Program-made: the position numbers and the translations under genes
Assembly: GCF_018449725.1 (NCBI RefSeq)
Contig: NZ_JAAVVC010000012.1
Coordinates: 1-64,000 of the forward strand
Source of the DNA: Pseudomonas sp. dw_612
GTDB lineage: Bacteria > Pseudomonadota > Gammaproteobacteria > Pseudomonadales > Pseudomonadaceae
Reading direction: 5' to 3'
Length of the DNA: 64,000 nucleotides
Shown here: positions 27,321-36,995 of the stretch, one piece after another
How positions within the stretch are numbered: the stretch's first letter is position 1
Layout of the letters: the number at the start of each line of letters is the position of its first letter
The notes under the pieces: model-generated
The model's database searches: none
What the model was told of the DNA's origin: nothing
The model's input: only the letters and a program-made list of their open reading frames with translations

Positions 27321-28721
27321 TCAATCTGAAAGGTCGCGCACCCAGAACAATTCATGGCGTCGCACGGCCTTGCGGAAAAACTCGTTGCTGCCCGTGGCCG
27401 GCCAGCGCCGACCGGCCAATACCTGCTGAATCAGACGTCGCAACTGACGCTTGAAAACCGGAGCCTCTTGCAAGTCGTGCTCCATCGCCAGTGCCATGGC
27501 CTTGTCCAGTTGCACGTCCCGGGACAGCAGTGGACTCCACAGTTTGTCGGCAGGCAACGGTTCGATGGCCGGCGGCAAAGCGATACCGGCACCGGCAAGC
27601 CCCATGGGCCAGCGGTCGTTGTCATGCAGATGATTGGCGTACATCAGCAAGGTCGCGGGTTTCCAGGCGCTGGCAGCGATGGCCTCAAGCACCGCACGGG
27701 TTGAAGCGACGTGATCGCTGTGCGGGTCCAGTTCGGGATGGGGCGTCACCACCACTTCGGGGCGAAAATGCTCCAACAGGGCGACCAGGTCGGCGATCAG
27801 GTTTTGCCAGGTCGGCGCCCCATCGATATCGGCGGGCAAACTCAACGGGTTTTGCCGGCGCACAGGGCGAATATCAGTGTCTGCAGATTCCCGCGAGCCA
27901 AACGACTTGGCAGGCTCTTCGGCCATCAACGGCAATTGAAGGCAGTAGTAACCCAATTGCACGCAGCGGTTGACGGGCACGCCACCCCACAGCGGAATGG
28001 CCAGGCTGTCCCAACTGCGCAGGCGCCCTTTCAGGCGCGCCGCCTGAGACTCGCTCAGCCCCAGACGCTGAAAATGCTCGGCCTCGATTTCACCCTGAGT
28101 CAGGGTAACGATGCTGACCTCTTCACTGCGACTGTAAAGACCGAACGCGGCCAGTTCGGCATCATCGGCGTGGGGCGCCAGAATCATCACGCGCCGCTGC
28201 GCATAATCGGGATTGGCCATGACCCACAGCGTGCCTGCGGCAGCCAGGGTGCAATAACGTCCACGTATCGCCAGCGAGCTTTGGGCAAGCATCGCGCCCT
28301 GCCCGGAGAGATTAAGGAAGCGCCGTCCTTTGACGCCACGCTCGAACTCCTGACGGTCGTCGCCCACCTGGACAAACGGGTCCAGCCAGCGCCCCAGCCA
28401 CGTGGTTTTCACTTCAAGTTCGAGTATGAGGGTTTCGCCTTCGGCGAGCGGTTCGCTCAGACGCACCGAGCCCGCCTCAAGATTCACCGTCTGATGCGGG
28501 GTGCCGCTGGGAAAACGGTACTGATAGTCGTCAGCGGCCCGGTAAAACAGGTGATCGGCAAACCACGCCTCATGAGCGATCCAGGCCAGCACCAACAAAA
28601 GCGGCACCATCCACCAACCCAGCCAGAAACCGAGCAGCGCCAGCACCAGCAGAAAAGCGACGAGAAATACTCGCTTGTTGCGCCGATGAGCCTTGAGAAG
28701 CCGTTGTTTGCGAGCACTCAT
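27321..28721 (-). CDS. dnpA: PIG-L-family de-N-acetylase (DnpA-like)
   Basis: A 466-residue protein with an N-terminal hydrophobic segment (FLVAFLLVLALLGFWLGWWMVPLLLVLAWI, about 20-49) and a cytoplasmic or membrane-facing PIG-L domain. The zinc-site motif is ILAPHADDAELAAF (about 180-193), with the later PHPELDPHSDHVAS supplying further ligands. PIG-L enzymes deacetylate N-acetylglucosamine-type sugars. The P. aeruginosa orthologue DnpA (PA5002) affects antibiotic persistence, and the adjacent mig-14-like gene matches PA5003. It starts three bases after that gene's stop. The exact LPS or glycan substrate is unknown. Confidence 0.85.
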   Translation of the reverse strand: MSARKQRLLKAHRRNKRVFLVAFLLVLALLGFWLGWWMVPLLLVLAWIAHEAWFADHLFYRAADDYQYRFPSGTPHQTVNLEAGSVRLSEPLAEGETLILELEVKTTWLGRWLDPFVQVGDDRQEFERGVKGRRFLNLSGQGAMLAQSSLAIRGRYCTLAAAGTLWVMANPDYAQRRVMILAPHADDAELAAFGLYSRSEEVSIVTLTQGEIEAEHFQRLGLSESQAARLKGRLRSWDSLAIPLWGGVPVNRCVQLGYYCLQLPLMAEEPAKSFGSRESADTDIRPVRRQNPLSLPADIDGAPTWQNLIADLVALLEHFRPEVVVTPHPELDPHSDHVASTRAVLEAIAASAWKPATLLMYANHLHDNDRWPMGLAGAGIALPPAIEPLPADKLWSPLLSRDVQLDKAMALAMEHDLQEAPVFKRQLRRLIQQVLAGRRWPATGSNEFFRKAVRRHELFWVRDLSD

Positions 28722-28724
28722 GAA

Positions 28725-29621
28725 TTAGACCCGGTAGACCGGCACCTTATGGCACCAGCGATCCTTATATTCGCGGTCGGCACGACCGAATGAATAACGC
28801 AGAACCTTGCCCAACGCGCGCGCCTCTTCCCAGGCCTGCTGGGTGTTGACGAAGCTGAGCACGCTACCCGGGCTGAATTCGCGGCTTTGAGGGTCGACAC
28901 CGCCGTTGATGTATTCCAGGGAAACCCATTGCGGCGCATCGACGCGGTACAGAATCTGGGTCGCGATGGGCACCGAATCCAACATCACCACCGAGCCGGT
29001 CATGAACTCACGCAGCAAGGTGAACACCTCCGCCAACCCCGCCTTCCCGGGAACGTCAAACCCCCAGCGACGCTGGAACAGATCCCCGTATGCGGCGGCC
29101 TGCTCCTGCGGTGACAGGTCAGACATCGGAATCAGCGTGCCACCCGCCTCTTCCAGCAGACGCTGTTCACGCCGCTGGTTGTAGCGAAACTTCTTTGAAT
29201 AGTCTTCAGGTGCCCGTGCCAGGGCCAGCCCTTGGGGGAGGTCGCGCAAGGTGCTGATCTGTCGGGCATTGAGCTCGGACACATACGCCATGCGCTGACG
29301 CACCGGTACTTCAACGTCCGCAGCAATGGGCAGAATGATCTCCGCATTGCCCATGTCCAGCAGCCCGCGCTTGCCTTCGCGCTTGAGCACGTCCTTGGAC
29401 AAGGCAACATGGCGACCCCAGCAAGGAACGGCGGCTACGACAGCACCGTCGACGATCCAGCCCAGGTAACGCAACTCGATGCCGACGAACCTCGACAAGC
29501 GCTCCACCACCTCAGGGTGAGTGGCGACGCTGCCGCCAAACCGCTGCCACGCCTGCTCGTAGGCACTACGGTCGATCTCGGTCCAGCCACGCTCACGCCA
29601 CGTGCGGAGCAGGCTCAACAT
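28725..29621 (-). CDS. Mig-14-like protein (GNAT-fold family)
   Basis: A 298-residue soluble protein. It contains LALARAPEDYSKKFRYNQRREQRLLEEAGG (about 133-162), typical of acetyltransferase-fold FemAB/Mig-14 relatives, and QWVSLEYINGGVDPQSREFSPGSVLSFVNTQQAWEEARALG towards the C-terminus. Mig-14 of Salmonella and its P. aeruginosa relative PA5003 contribute to tolerance of cationic antimicrobial peptides. The gene overlaps the 3' end of msbA by seven bases and is nearly joined to dnpA, so msbA, this gene and dnpA probably form one transcript. The chemistry is unknown. Confidence 0.7.
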   Translation of the reverse strand: MLSLLRTWRERGWTEIDRSAYEQAWQRFGGSVATHPEVVERLSRFVGIELRYLGWIVDGAVVAAVPCWGRHVALSKDVLKREGKRGLLDMGNAEIILPIAADVEVPVRQRMAYVSELNARQISTLRDLPQGLALARAPEDYSKKFRYNQRREQRLLEEAGGTLIPMSDLSPQEQAAAYGDLFQRRWGFDVPGKAGLAEVFTLLREFMTGSVVMLDSVPIATQILYRVDAPQWVSLEYINGGVDPQSREFSPGSVLSFVNTQQAWEEARALGKVLRYSFGRADREYKDRWCHKVPVYRV

Positions 29622-31435
29622 GCGCCAATCACGTGCGGCGCTTGCACCTCGTCACCCTCTTTGAACTCTTTGGCGTGCAGGCGCGAGTAATAGCCATTAA
29701 GCGCCAACAGCTCCACGTGGGTGCCGCGCTCGACAATCTGTCCTTCATCCATGACCAGGATCAGGTCGGCTTTCTCGATGGTGGTCAAACGGTGGGCAAT
29801 CACCAGGGTCGTGCGGTTTTTCACCACTTGGTCCAGGGCGGCCTGAATATGCCGCTCGGACTCGGTGTCGAGGGCGGAGGTCGCCTCGTCGAGAATCAGC
29901 ACCGGCGCATTCTTGAGCAAGGCCCGAGCAATGGCGATGCGTTGGCGCTGGCCGCCGGACAGCAGCACGCCGTTTTCACCGACCATGGTTTCATAACCCT
30001 GGGGCATCTTGACGATGAACTCATCGGCATAGGCCTCCAAGGCGGCCCGACGCACTTCCTCGACCGGCGCGCCAGCGAGGTCGCCGTAGGCGATGTTGTT
30101 GGTCACGGTGTCGTTGAACAGCGTGACCTGCTGAGTGACCAGGGCAATCTGCCGACGAAGGCTGCGCAACGTGAATTCCTGGACCCGCATGCCATCGAGC
30201 AGGATCTGCCCTTGTTCATGCTGGTAGAAGCGCGGGATCAGGCTGGCCAGGGTGGACTTGCCACTGCCGGAGCGCCCGACCAGTGCGACCATCTGCCCCG
30301 GCTCGACGATAAAGCTAATGTCATTGAGCACCCGCTTGTCGCTTTCCGGGTACTGGAAGCTGAGGTTGCGTACTTCCAGACGACCTTCAAGGCGATCGTA
30401 GTCGACCGTGCCCTGATCGACTTCCGCCGGCTCATCCAGCTGCTCGAAAATACTCTCGGCACCCGCCACACCCTTCTGGATGGTGGAGCTGACTTCAGAG
30501 AGCTGACGAATCGGCTTGGGCAGCAGGCCCGCCATAGTGATGTAGGCCACCAGGTCGCCGGGCGATGCGTCGCCACGCAGGTACAACACCAAGAACATGA
30601 CCACGGCCATGGCGCTGTAAGTCACCAACTGCAGCATTGGCGTGTACACGGCGCCGGTCTTGGTCATCGCCAGTTGCTTGTCGGTATTGCTCTGGCTGGC
30701 GTCCTTGAAGCGAACCTTTTCATAGGTTTCGCCGCCGAAGCTACGCACCACGCGATAGCCGTGGATGGTCTCGGATGCAACGTGGGTGACGTTGCCCATC
30801 GAAACCTGAATCTTTTTGCTTTGCTTGCGAAATTTACGGCTGGTGCTGTTCACCATCATGCCAATCAACGGCAGGATGGCCAGCATCACCAGCGTCAGTT
30901 TCCAGTTCATCCACAACAGCGTGCAGAACAGGAAAATCACGGTCATGCCTTCACGGATCACCACTTTGATCGCATCGGTAGCAGCACCGGTGACCATGGT
31001 GACGTTAAAGGTGATACGAGAAATCAGGTGACCGGAGTTGTTCTTGTCGAAGAAGCGGTTCGGCAGCTCCAGCAACTTGTTGAACAGCACCACGCGCAAA
31101 TCGTGGACCAGGCCCAGGGAAACCCGCGCCAGGAAGAAGTTACCCAAATAAGACCCTACCCCCTGCCAGATCGCGATCACGACGATCATCAAGGGTACGG
31201 TTTCAAGCAACTGCAACTTGCCCAGATAAGGGTTCCCGGGAAACAGACTGGCCTCAGGATTGGCCAGGCCGTCGACGAAATACTTGAGGATATAAGCGAG
31301 CATCGGTTGGGTCGATGCGAAGATCAAAAACCCGACGATGCTCAGCAGGAACAGGCCCACGTAAGGCTTTACGTAAGCCAAAAGGCGGAAATAGATCGCC
31401 AGCGTAGACTGGGGTTTCGGTTCAGGACTGCTCAT
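29615..31435 (-). CDS. msbA: Lipid A export ABC transporter/ATPase
   Basis: A 606-residue half-transporter that flips lipid A-core across the inner membrane as a dimer. Six membrane helices occupy about residues 20-310. The ATPase domain shows Walker A VGRSGSGKSTLAS, signature LLSGGQRQRIAIARAL, Walker B VLILDEATSALD and the switch His in VIAHRLTTIEKAD. Length and motif order are those of MsbA. Its location beside hldE and the LPS-core genes supports lipid A rather than drug export. Start ATG at 31435. Confidence 0.95.
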   Translation of the reverse strand: MSSPEPKPQSTLAIYFRLLAYVKPYVGLFLLSIVGFLIFASTQPMLAYILKYFVDGLANPEASLFPGNPYLGKLQLLETVPLMIVVIAIWQGVGSYLGNFFLARVSLGLVHDLRVVLFNKLLELPNRFFDKNNSGHLISRITFNVTMVTGAATDAIKVVIREGMTVIFLFCTLLWMNWKLTLVMLAILPLIGMMVNSTSRKFRKQSKKIQVSMGNVTHVASETIHGYRVVRSFGGETYEKVRFKDASQSNTDKQLAMTKTGAVYTPMLQLVTYSAMAVVMFLVLYLRGDASPGDLVAYITMAGLLPKPIRQLSEVSSTIQKGVAGAESIFEQLDEPAEVDQGTVDYDRLEGRLEVRNLSFQYPESDKRVLNDISFIVEPGQMVALVGRSGSGKSTLASLIPRFYQHEQGQILLDGMRVQEFTLRSLRRQIALVTQQVTLFNDTVTNNIAYGDLAGAPVEEVRRAALEAYADEFIVKMPQGYETMVGENGVLLSGGQRQRIAIARALLKNAPVLILDEATSALDTESERHIQAALDQVVKNRTTLVIAHRLTTIEKADLILVMDEGQIVERGTHVELLALNGYYSRLHAKEFKEGDEVQAPHVIGAC

Positions 31436-31562
31436 AAGAATCCGCGCAAATCAGTGAGGAGCGGATGATATCACACGCCCCTTTTTCCCCAATGAACATG
31501 ACGGCGGGCCAGCCTCTGGCCAAGTCGGTTAAGATAGCCGGCTTATGATGGGGGAGTCAGGC

Positions 31563-32222
31563 ATGCAATCGATTGATCACAGCACCTACGAGGCATTGCG
31601 CGAAGGCGCACACGTACTGGAAGCCGACGGCTCCGGTGACAAGGTGCTCAGATTGGCCGATGGACGCATGCTCAAGCTGTTTCGCCGCAAACGCCTGCTC
31701 AGCTCCGCGCTGTTTTATCCCTACGCTCAACGCTTCGCCAACAACACCCGGGCCCTGGAACTGCGCGCCATCCCCTGCCCGAAAATTATCGCGGTGTATC
31801 GCATCCCCAGCATTCACCGCGATGGCGTTTACTACAGCCCCCTTGAAGGCAAGACCGTACGCCAGCTGCAAACCACCGCCGAAGAAGCCAACGCCTTGAG
31901 ATTCCAGCTGGGCGGTTTCATTGCCCGCTTGCACGAGAAAGGGGTGTACTTTCGATCGCTGCATTTTGGCAACGTGGTGCTGACGCCCGAAAACACTCTG
32001 GGGTTGATCGACATCGCGGACTTGCGCTGTCAAACGCGCGCCTTGAGCGACAGCAAACGGCTGCGCAACTTTGCCCATTTGTTGCGCTACAAAGAAGATC
32101 GCCAGTGGTTGCTGGGCGCGGATGCTGGCGACACCTTTCTTGAAGGCTATCGCCAGGGCCTGCCCGCTAATCGGCAAACGCCAATGATCGAGCGACTGCG
32201 CCAGCTCGTTACTGACCGATGA
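31563..32222 (+). CDS. Kinase-fold protein, toluene-tolerance/InaA-like (PA4998 type)
   Basis: A 219-residue protein related to LPS-core kinases. KVLRLADGRMLKLFRRKRLL supplies an ATP-anchoring lysine, and the catalytic-loop equivalent is EKGVYFRSLHFGNVVLTPENTLGLIDIADLRCQ. The usual catalytic Asp (HRD or H-x-D) is replaced: FRSLHFGN has Ser at that place, so classic phosphotransfer is doubtful. GGGGGAG lies six bases ahead of the 31563 ATG, deciding this start over one six codons earlier. It is the only plus-strand gene in the LPS block, divergent from msbA, and overlaps the convergent GT-C-like gene by 14 bases. Confidence 0.7.
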   Translation: MQSIDHSTYEALREGAHVLEADGSGDKVLRLADGRMLKLFRRKRLLSSALFYPYAQRFANNTRALELRAIPCPKIIAVYRIPSIHRDGVYYSPLEGKTVRQLQTTAEEANALRFQLGGFIARLHEKGVYFRSLHFGNVVLTPENTLGLIDIADLRCQTRALSDSKRLRNFAHLLRYKEDRQWLLGADAGDTFLEGYRQGLPANRQTPMIERLRQLVTDR

Positions 32223-33669
32223 CCAATACGGTGGCGCCTTTGCGGTTGGCGAAACGCGCGAGAATGCGCTGCTTGTGCTCCGTCAGCCATGCAGCCAACC
32301 AGGGCTCGTCGCCACGGGCATCGATCAGGAAATAGCGAAACTCGCCCCCGTGCGCCGGGGACATTGCGTCTTCCCGGGTCAGGTTATTGAGCGCGTAGCC
32401 ACGACCGGCGTAATAGCTGATGCGCCCATCTTCGAAGTAAGCCGGTGCGCCCGGTTCGATATGCTCGGCCACCCAGTGGCCCGCCTGGACGTAATGGGTC
32501 TTCCCCGGGCTGATGGAAATTACGTTGGACAGCATCACCAACACCGCCAGCACCACCAGCGCCTTGCCCCAGCGCGGGAACCGACCGACAAAAACCGCCA
32601 ACGCCGTCGCCAGCACAGGGACGAACAGCAGGTTCAGGAAGCTCAAGTAGCGAGTATTCATGAACTGCTGCTTCAAATAGAACAGCACAAGTACGATTGC
32701 ATACAGCAACGCTGTCCAGGCAAACGGGCGAAAGTCGCGCCAGTAAATGCGCAGGACACTCCAGTTGCTTCGCAGTACAAACGGAACAGCGAAAGGCCCC
32801 ATCAGCTTCACGAAACTGATCAACATGGAGGCCACGATGCCGAAGAAAATGATCCGCCCGGCCTCGTCCTGCGAGTATTTATTGATCAGCGATCTGGAGA
32901 ATTGCTCTGACAGCAGATTAAATGACGCAAACACACTGTGCGGACTGAGCATATCCAGGTAGAGCGAAACACGCGCCGCCGAAAAAGCCCCCGAAGCCAA
33001 AGCCACAATCAGCCCCAGCACCGGCAGCAGAACAAACTGCAGGACCTGCTTGCGCTGCGCGGGCGAGCGGAAATTCGACAGCTGCCAGAGCGCCAACGCG
33101 GGCAACATTAACAGTGCCTCAAGACGAAACAACGCGGCGGCCACGATGGCCAAATGAATGAACGCCGCGTGAAGCCAGCCACCGCGCTTCTGCCAGCGCA
33201 GCGCCAGCCAGAGCGCCAGGGTGCAGAAAAACCAGAAACCGTACTCGCGAATGATGTCGTTACGAAACGCATTGACGGCGGGCATTGCCAGCACCACCAG
33301 GCAGGCCCAGCGAGCGTTTTCCGGGGAGCGCTGGCGGACACAATCGACCATCAACGCGCAGGTGCCGGCGAGGAAAACGCCACACCATAGATAGGCACTC
33401 AACTCCAATGGCACATGCAGGACGATATGCGTACCGGCCAGCAGATAGGAGAACCAGGGCCAATCGAAGGTCTGCCAGGCCACTTTCGGCCCGTGATCCA
33501 TGACTTGCTGAGCAATATCGATGTAAAACGCAGCATCGCGCCCGACAGTCGCTGTTCCCAGCACGGCAATCAAGGAGAGCAGCAAGCTACCCCAGAACGC
33601 CAATCTCACCGGATACTCACCGGTAATCCGCGAGACCAGAGCCCCCGCTTTACTGCCAGTATCTAACAT
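32209..33669 (-). CDS. Polytopic membrane protein, GT-C glycosyltransferase-like
   Basis: A 486-residue protein with about ten to eleven hydrophobic segments up to residue 385, then a soluble C-terminal domain of about 100 residues (YVQAGHWVAEHIEPGAPAYFEDG). An early loop after the first helix contains TVGRDAAFYIDIAQQVMDHG, the acidic donor-loop pattern of GT-C enzymes such as ArnT. It sits where P. aeruginosa has the ligase gene waaL, but length and C-terminal domain fit GT-C better than WaaL. The ATG at 33669 has GAGGGG at good spacing; a GTG two codons earlier overlaps that site. Probably uses a polyprenyl-linked donor; substrate unknown. Confidence 0.55.
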   Translation of the reverse strand: MLDTGSKAGALVSRITGEYPVRLAFWGSLLLSLIAVLGTATVGRDAAFYIDIAQQVMDHGPKVAWQTFDWPWFSYLLAGTHIVLHVPLELSAYLWCGVFLAGTCALMVDCVRQRSPENARWACLVVLAMPAVNAFRNDIIREYGFWFFCTLALWLALRWQKRGGWLHAAFIHLAIVAAALFRLEALLMLPALALWQLSNFRSPAQRKQVLQFVLLPVLGLIVALASGAFSAARVSLYLDMLSPHSVFASFNLLSEQFSRSLINKYSQDEAGRIIFFGIVASMLISFVKLMGPFAVPFVLRSNWSVLRIYWRDFRPFAWTALLYAIVLVLFYLKQQFMNTRYLSFLNLLFVPVLATALAVFVGRFPRWGKALVVLAVLVMLSNVISISPGKTHYVQAGHWVAEHIEPGAPAYFEDGRISYYAGRGYALNNLTREDAMSPAHGGEFRYFLIDARGDEPWLAAWLTEHKQRILARFANRKGATVLVIGQ

Positions 33670-33836
33670 CCACACCCCTCAATAACTCACACGACGCTTG
33701 GCGCAAACAGTGCAACGAATAACCTGCAACAACCTCAGGCAGCGTCTGCCCGATCAAGTTCAAGCCTTATCAGCCATTAACGCTGAACGACAGGCTCGAA
33801 GACAGCACGATGGGGTGTCATCACGGTCTCGACAGC

Positions 33837-34742
33837 TTACCGGAACAGCAGACGAGCCGCCTTGCGTGTGTAGGACCAGCGTGTGAGCGTGCGCCAGTCT
33901 GCGCGCAACGCCTGAAGATAGAACTTCCTGGCCAGTACATACTCGCCGCCGACGTAACAATCGCGAAACAACGACAGGCACCGCTGCACAAAAAACGCCT
34001 GACGCAAGTCATGCAATTCTTCGGGCATTCGCGCGTAAGAAAAAACCTCGCAAACCATTCCCGTTCCCGCTGCAAGGCTTTGGGTCAAATCATGTCGCAT
34101 GCTGTCGGCATGCTTGTAGATAAGCGCCAGGGGCTGATCGAGAACACTGCAGGGGAAACGCGCCAGCACTTGAGCGAATACGGGAATATCTTCGACGTTG
34201 CGCAAGTGTTCAGGATAGTTGCCTGGTGCGAAGACATCACGATGCATCGCACAAGCACCGTTGGAAATCGACACGGTCTTGTCCAGCAAGTACCCACGCA
34301 CACGCTGCCGAGCGGTGGCAGGCAACGGCTTTACGGTCTGCAAACTGCGCTTGCCATCAACAAACACCGACCAGTGCCCGCCGATGACCAAGCGGCTTTC
34401 AGGGTTGCTCGCAATGTGTTGAATCATCGCAGCCAACGCCCCCGGAGCCATCTCGTCATCGGCGTCGAGAAAGACGAGGTAACGTCCGCTCGTCTCTTCG
34501 ATCCCGAGATTGCGAACGGAAGAAAGCCCGCCATTGGTTTTGCGCAAGGCACGAAAACGCCCGACGTGTTTCGCCAAAAGCGTTTCGATCACATCAGGCG
34601 TCGTGTCGGTAGATCCGTCATCAATGACCAACAGCTCCGTCCGACCGTCGATCAACTGCGCCAGGACCGACTCCACTGCTCGTGGCAAGGTCTGGGAATA
34701 GTTGTAGGCCGGAATAACGACGCTGATCAGTGTTTCAGTCAA
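33837..34742 (-). CDS. Family 2 glycosyltransferase (LPS region, WapR-like position)
   Basis: A 301-residue GT-A enzyme. The N-terminus reads ISVVIPAYNYSQTLPRAVESVL, the nucleotide site LLVIDDGSTDTTPDV, and the metal-binding motif VFLDADDEMAPGALAAM (DAD). It starts at TTG (34742), with no ATG nearby and GGAAGG about eight bases upstream, overlapping the carbamoyltransferase stop by eight bases. PA5000 (wapR, a core rhamnosyltransferase) is a family 2 enzyme in the corresponding cluster; orthology is possible but not shown. The 167-bp gap to the GT-C-like gene holds no visible gene. Confidence 0.8.
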   Translation of the reverse strand: MTETLISVVIPAYNYSQTLPRAVESVLAQLIDGRTELLVIDDGSTDTTPDVIETLLAKHVGRFRALRKTNGGLSSVRNLGIEETSGRYLVFLDADDEMAPGALAAMIQHIASNPESRLVIGGHWSVFVDGKRSLQTVKPLPATARQRVRGYLLDKTVSISNGACAMHRDVFAPGNYPEHLRNVEDIPVFAQVLARFPCSVLDQPLALIYKHADSMRHDLTQSLAAGTGMVCEVFSYARMPEELHDLRQAFFVQRCLSLFRDCYVGGEYVLARKFYLQALRADWRTLTRWSYTRKAARLLFR

Positions 34743-36489
34743 AACCGTACCCTTCCGCGCCCTCTTTCACCACCAGGATGTCTTCCATGATCAAGTATTG
34801 CAGATCAGAACCGAAAAACATGTTCAGGGCGTCCGTCGGCGAGCAGATCATCGGCTCGCCGCGGCGGTTGAGGGAGGTGTTCAGCGATACGCCATTGCCG
34901 GTCAGCACTTCCAGCGCCTTCATCATGTCGTAGTAACGCGGGTTGTATTCGCGCTTGAGCACCTGGGCCCGGGACGTGCCATCTTCGTGGACGACTTCCG
35001 GCACGCGGGTTTTCCACTCTTCAGCCACTTCAAAAGTGAAGGTCATGAACGGCGCAGGGTGATCGACCTTGATCATTTGCGGGGCCACGGTGTCGAGCAT
35101 CGAAGGGCAGAAAGGTCTCCAGCGCTCGCGAAACTTGATCTGGTGGTTGATGCGGTCAGCCACGCCCGTGGCGCTCGGGCAACCGATGATCGAACGACCG
35201 CCCAAGGCACGCGGACCGAACTCCATGCGCCCCTGGAACCAGGCCACCGGGTTGCCATCGACCATGATCCTGGCAATGTTTTCCGGCATGTTATCGATCT
35301 TGCGCCATGCCGGTTTGCTCGGGTGGCGGGCGCAGGCGGCGATCACGTCTTCGTTGCTGTAGGACGGGCCGAGGTAGACATGCTCCATCTTCTCGACCGG
35401 TACACCACGGGCGTGGGACACGTAGGCCGCAGCGCCCACCGCCGTACCGGCATCACCGGACGCCGGTTGCACGAACAGCTCGGTGACGTCGTCACGAGCG
35501 ATGATTTTCTGGTTCAGTTTGACGTTCAATGCACAGCCACCCGCGAAGGCCAGCTTGCCGGTTTCCTTGAGCACATCGCCCAAGTAGTGATCGATCATCT
35601 GCAGTGAAATCTTTTCGAACAGCGCTTGCATGCTGGCGGCGTAGTGGATGTACGGCTCGTCGGCGATGTCGCCTTCGCGCTTCGGCCCCAGCCACTCGAT
35701 CAGCTTCGGCGAGAAGTAGAAACCTTTGCCCTTCTCTTTATAGCGACGCAGACCGATGACGTTAGCGTAGTCGGTATTGATCACCAACTCGCCGTTTTCA
35801 AACGAAGCCAGGCGCGAGAAGTCGTATTTGCTGGCGTCGCCATAAGGCGCCATGCCCATGACCTTGAACTCGCCGTCGAGCATTTCGAAACCGAGGAACT
35901 CGGTAATCGCGCCATACAGGCCGCCGAGGGAGTCCGGATCGAAGAATTCCTTGATCTTGTGGATCTTGCCGTTTTCGCCGTAACCAAAGAAGGTCGTGGC
36001 GTACTCACCCTTGCCGTCGATCCCGAGGATCGCGGTTTTCTCTTTGAAACCGGAGCAGTGGTAGGCGCTGGAGGCGTGAGCCAGGTGATGTTCGACCGGC
36101 TCGATCTTGATTTTCTTCGGGTCGAAGCCCAGTTGTTCAAGGCAGAACACGATCTTGTTGCGATAGCGCTTGTAGCGACGGTTGCCCATCAGGATCGCGT
36201 CGAGCGCGCGGTCCGGGGCGTACCAGTAACGCTTGGCGTAGTGCCAGCGCGCCTTGCCGAACAGGCTGATCGGGGCGAACGGGATCGCTACCACGTCAAC
36301 GTCGGAGGGCTTGATGCCTGCCTGTTCGAGGCAGAACTTCGCCGATTCGTAGGGCATGCGGTTCTTTGCATGTTTATCGCGTACGAAGCGCTCTTCCTCT
36401 GCTGCCGCGACCAGCTTGCCGTCGATGTACAAAGCTGCGGAAGGATCATGGCTAAGGGCGCCGGACAGGCCAAGAATCGTCAATGCCAC
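34735..36489 (-). CDS. NodU/CmcH-family carbamoyltransferase of the LPS core (WapO-like)
   Basis: A 584-residue enzyme transferring a carbamoyl group from carbamoyl phosphate to a sugar hydroxyl. The N-terminal Kae1-like part shows LGLSGALSHDPSAALYIDG, EPVEHHLAHASSAYHCSG (metal-binding His residues) and ILGIDGKGEYATTFFG. The C-terminal part has GRMEFGPRALGGRSIIG and SLNTSLNRRGEPM, both family signatures. P. aeruginosa core heptose is carbamoylated, and PA5005 (WapO) is the enzyme; this is the likely orthologue. The start is GTG at 36489. Followed with overlap by the GT2 gene. Confidence 0.9.
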   Translation of the reverse strand: MALTILGLSGALSHDPSAALYIDGKLVAAAEEERFVRDKHAKNRMPYESAKFCLEQAGIKPSDVDVVAIPFAPISLFGKARWHYAKRYWYAPDRALDAILMGNRRYKRYRNKIVFCLEQLGFDPKKIKIEPVEHHLAHASSAYHCSGFKEKTAILGIDGKGEYATTFFGYGENGKIHKIKEFFDPDSLGGLYGAITEFLGFEMLDGEFKVMGMAPYGDASKYDFSRLASFENGELVINTDYANVIGLRRYKEKGKGFYFSPKLIEWLGPKREGDIADEPYIHYAASMQALFEKISLQMIDHYLGDVLKETGKLAFAGGCALNVKLNQKIIARDDVTELFVQPASGDAGTAVGAAAYVSHARGVPVEKMEHVYLGPSYSNEDVIAACARHPSKPAWRKIDNMPENIARIMVDGNPVAWFQGRMEFGPRALGGRSIIGCPSATGVADRINHQIKFRERWRPFCPSMLDTVAPQMIKVDHPAPFMTFTFEVAEEWKTRVPEVVHEDGTSRAQVLKREYNPRYYDMMKALEVLTGNGVSLNTSLNRRGEPMICSPTDALNMFFGSDLQYLIMEDILVVKEGAEGYGFD

Positions 36490-36662
36490 AGGGGTCTAGC
36501 CTCTTTAGTCTGCATTCAGGCGACAAGCGCCTCAAAAATTAATGTGCCCTCGCGAGGGGCGAGAGACAGCTAAAGGGCGGGATTATAGCGTAAACATGAC
36601 AGGAATGACCCTGCGGTTATCAGGTGCAGAGCAAGCATTTGGCCAAAGGCTGCTGCCAGTGC

Positions 36663-36995
36663 TTAGCCACGCCCCGTCCGCCAATAAATCGCGATATTGC
36701 CATCGGCACTTTGCCGATAGATCGTGTACGGCAAGACCACCGTATCCAGGACACCTGACAGGCTCAAATCCAGCAAAACCAACGGTACGAGGACGCCAGA
36801 GGGATCAGGGGGCGCGTTCAATACGCAGAAGCCGTAGGCCAGGCCGCTGTAGACGCGAGGGATGGACTGGCAGTAGGTTTTTTGTTTTCTGAGGCCGCGG
36901 GCGGCGTCGGCGTCGTCTTGCAGCACGGTGACGGCGGTGCCGCAACCGGATAAGTTCAGTGAACATACACCCAATAAAACCGCCATTTTTTTCAT
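36663..36995 (-). CDS. YceK/YidQ-family lipoprotein
   Basis: A 110-residue small lipoprotein: MKKMAVLLGVCSLNLSGCGTAV has a short signal with lipobox LSGC. The mature part (TYCQSIPRVYSGLAYGFCVLN; LVLLDLSLSGVLDTVVLPYTIYRQ) is typical of YceK, with two conserved cysteines that may form a disulfide. I choose 36995 as start because the signal begins there; the open frame runs 37 codons further. It stands alone, 174 bp before the carbamoyltransferase gene; the 254 bp upstream contain only degenerate REP sequence. Function unknown. Confidence 0.8.
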   Translation of the reverse strand: MKKMAVLLGVCSLNLSGCGTAVTVLQDDADAARGLRKQKTYCQSIPRVYSGLAYGFCVLNAPPDPSGVLVPLVLLDLSLSGVLDTVVLPYTIYRQSADGNIAIYWRTGRG

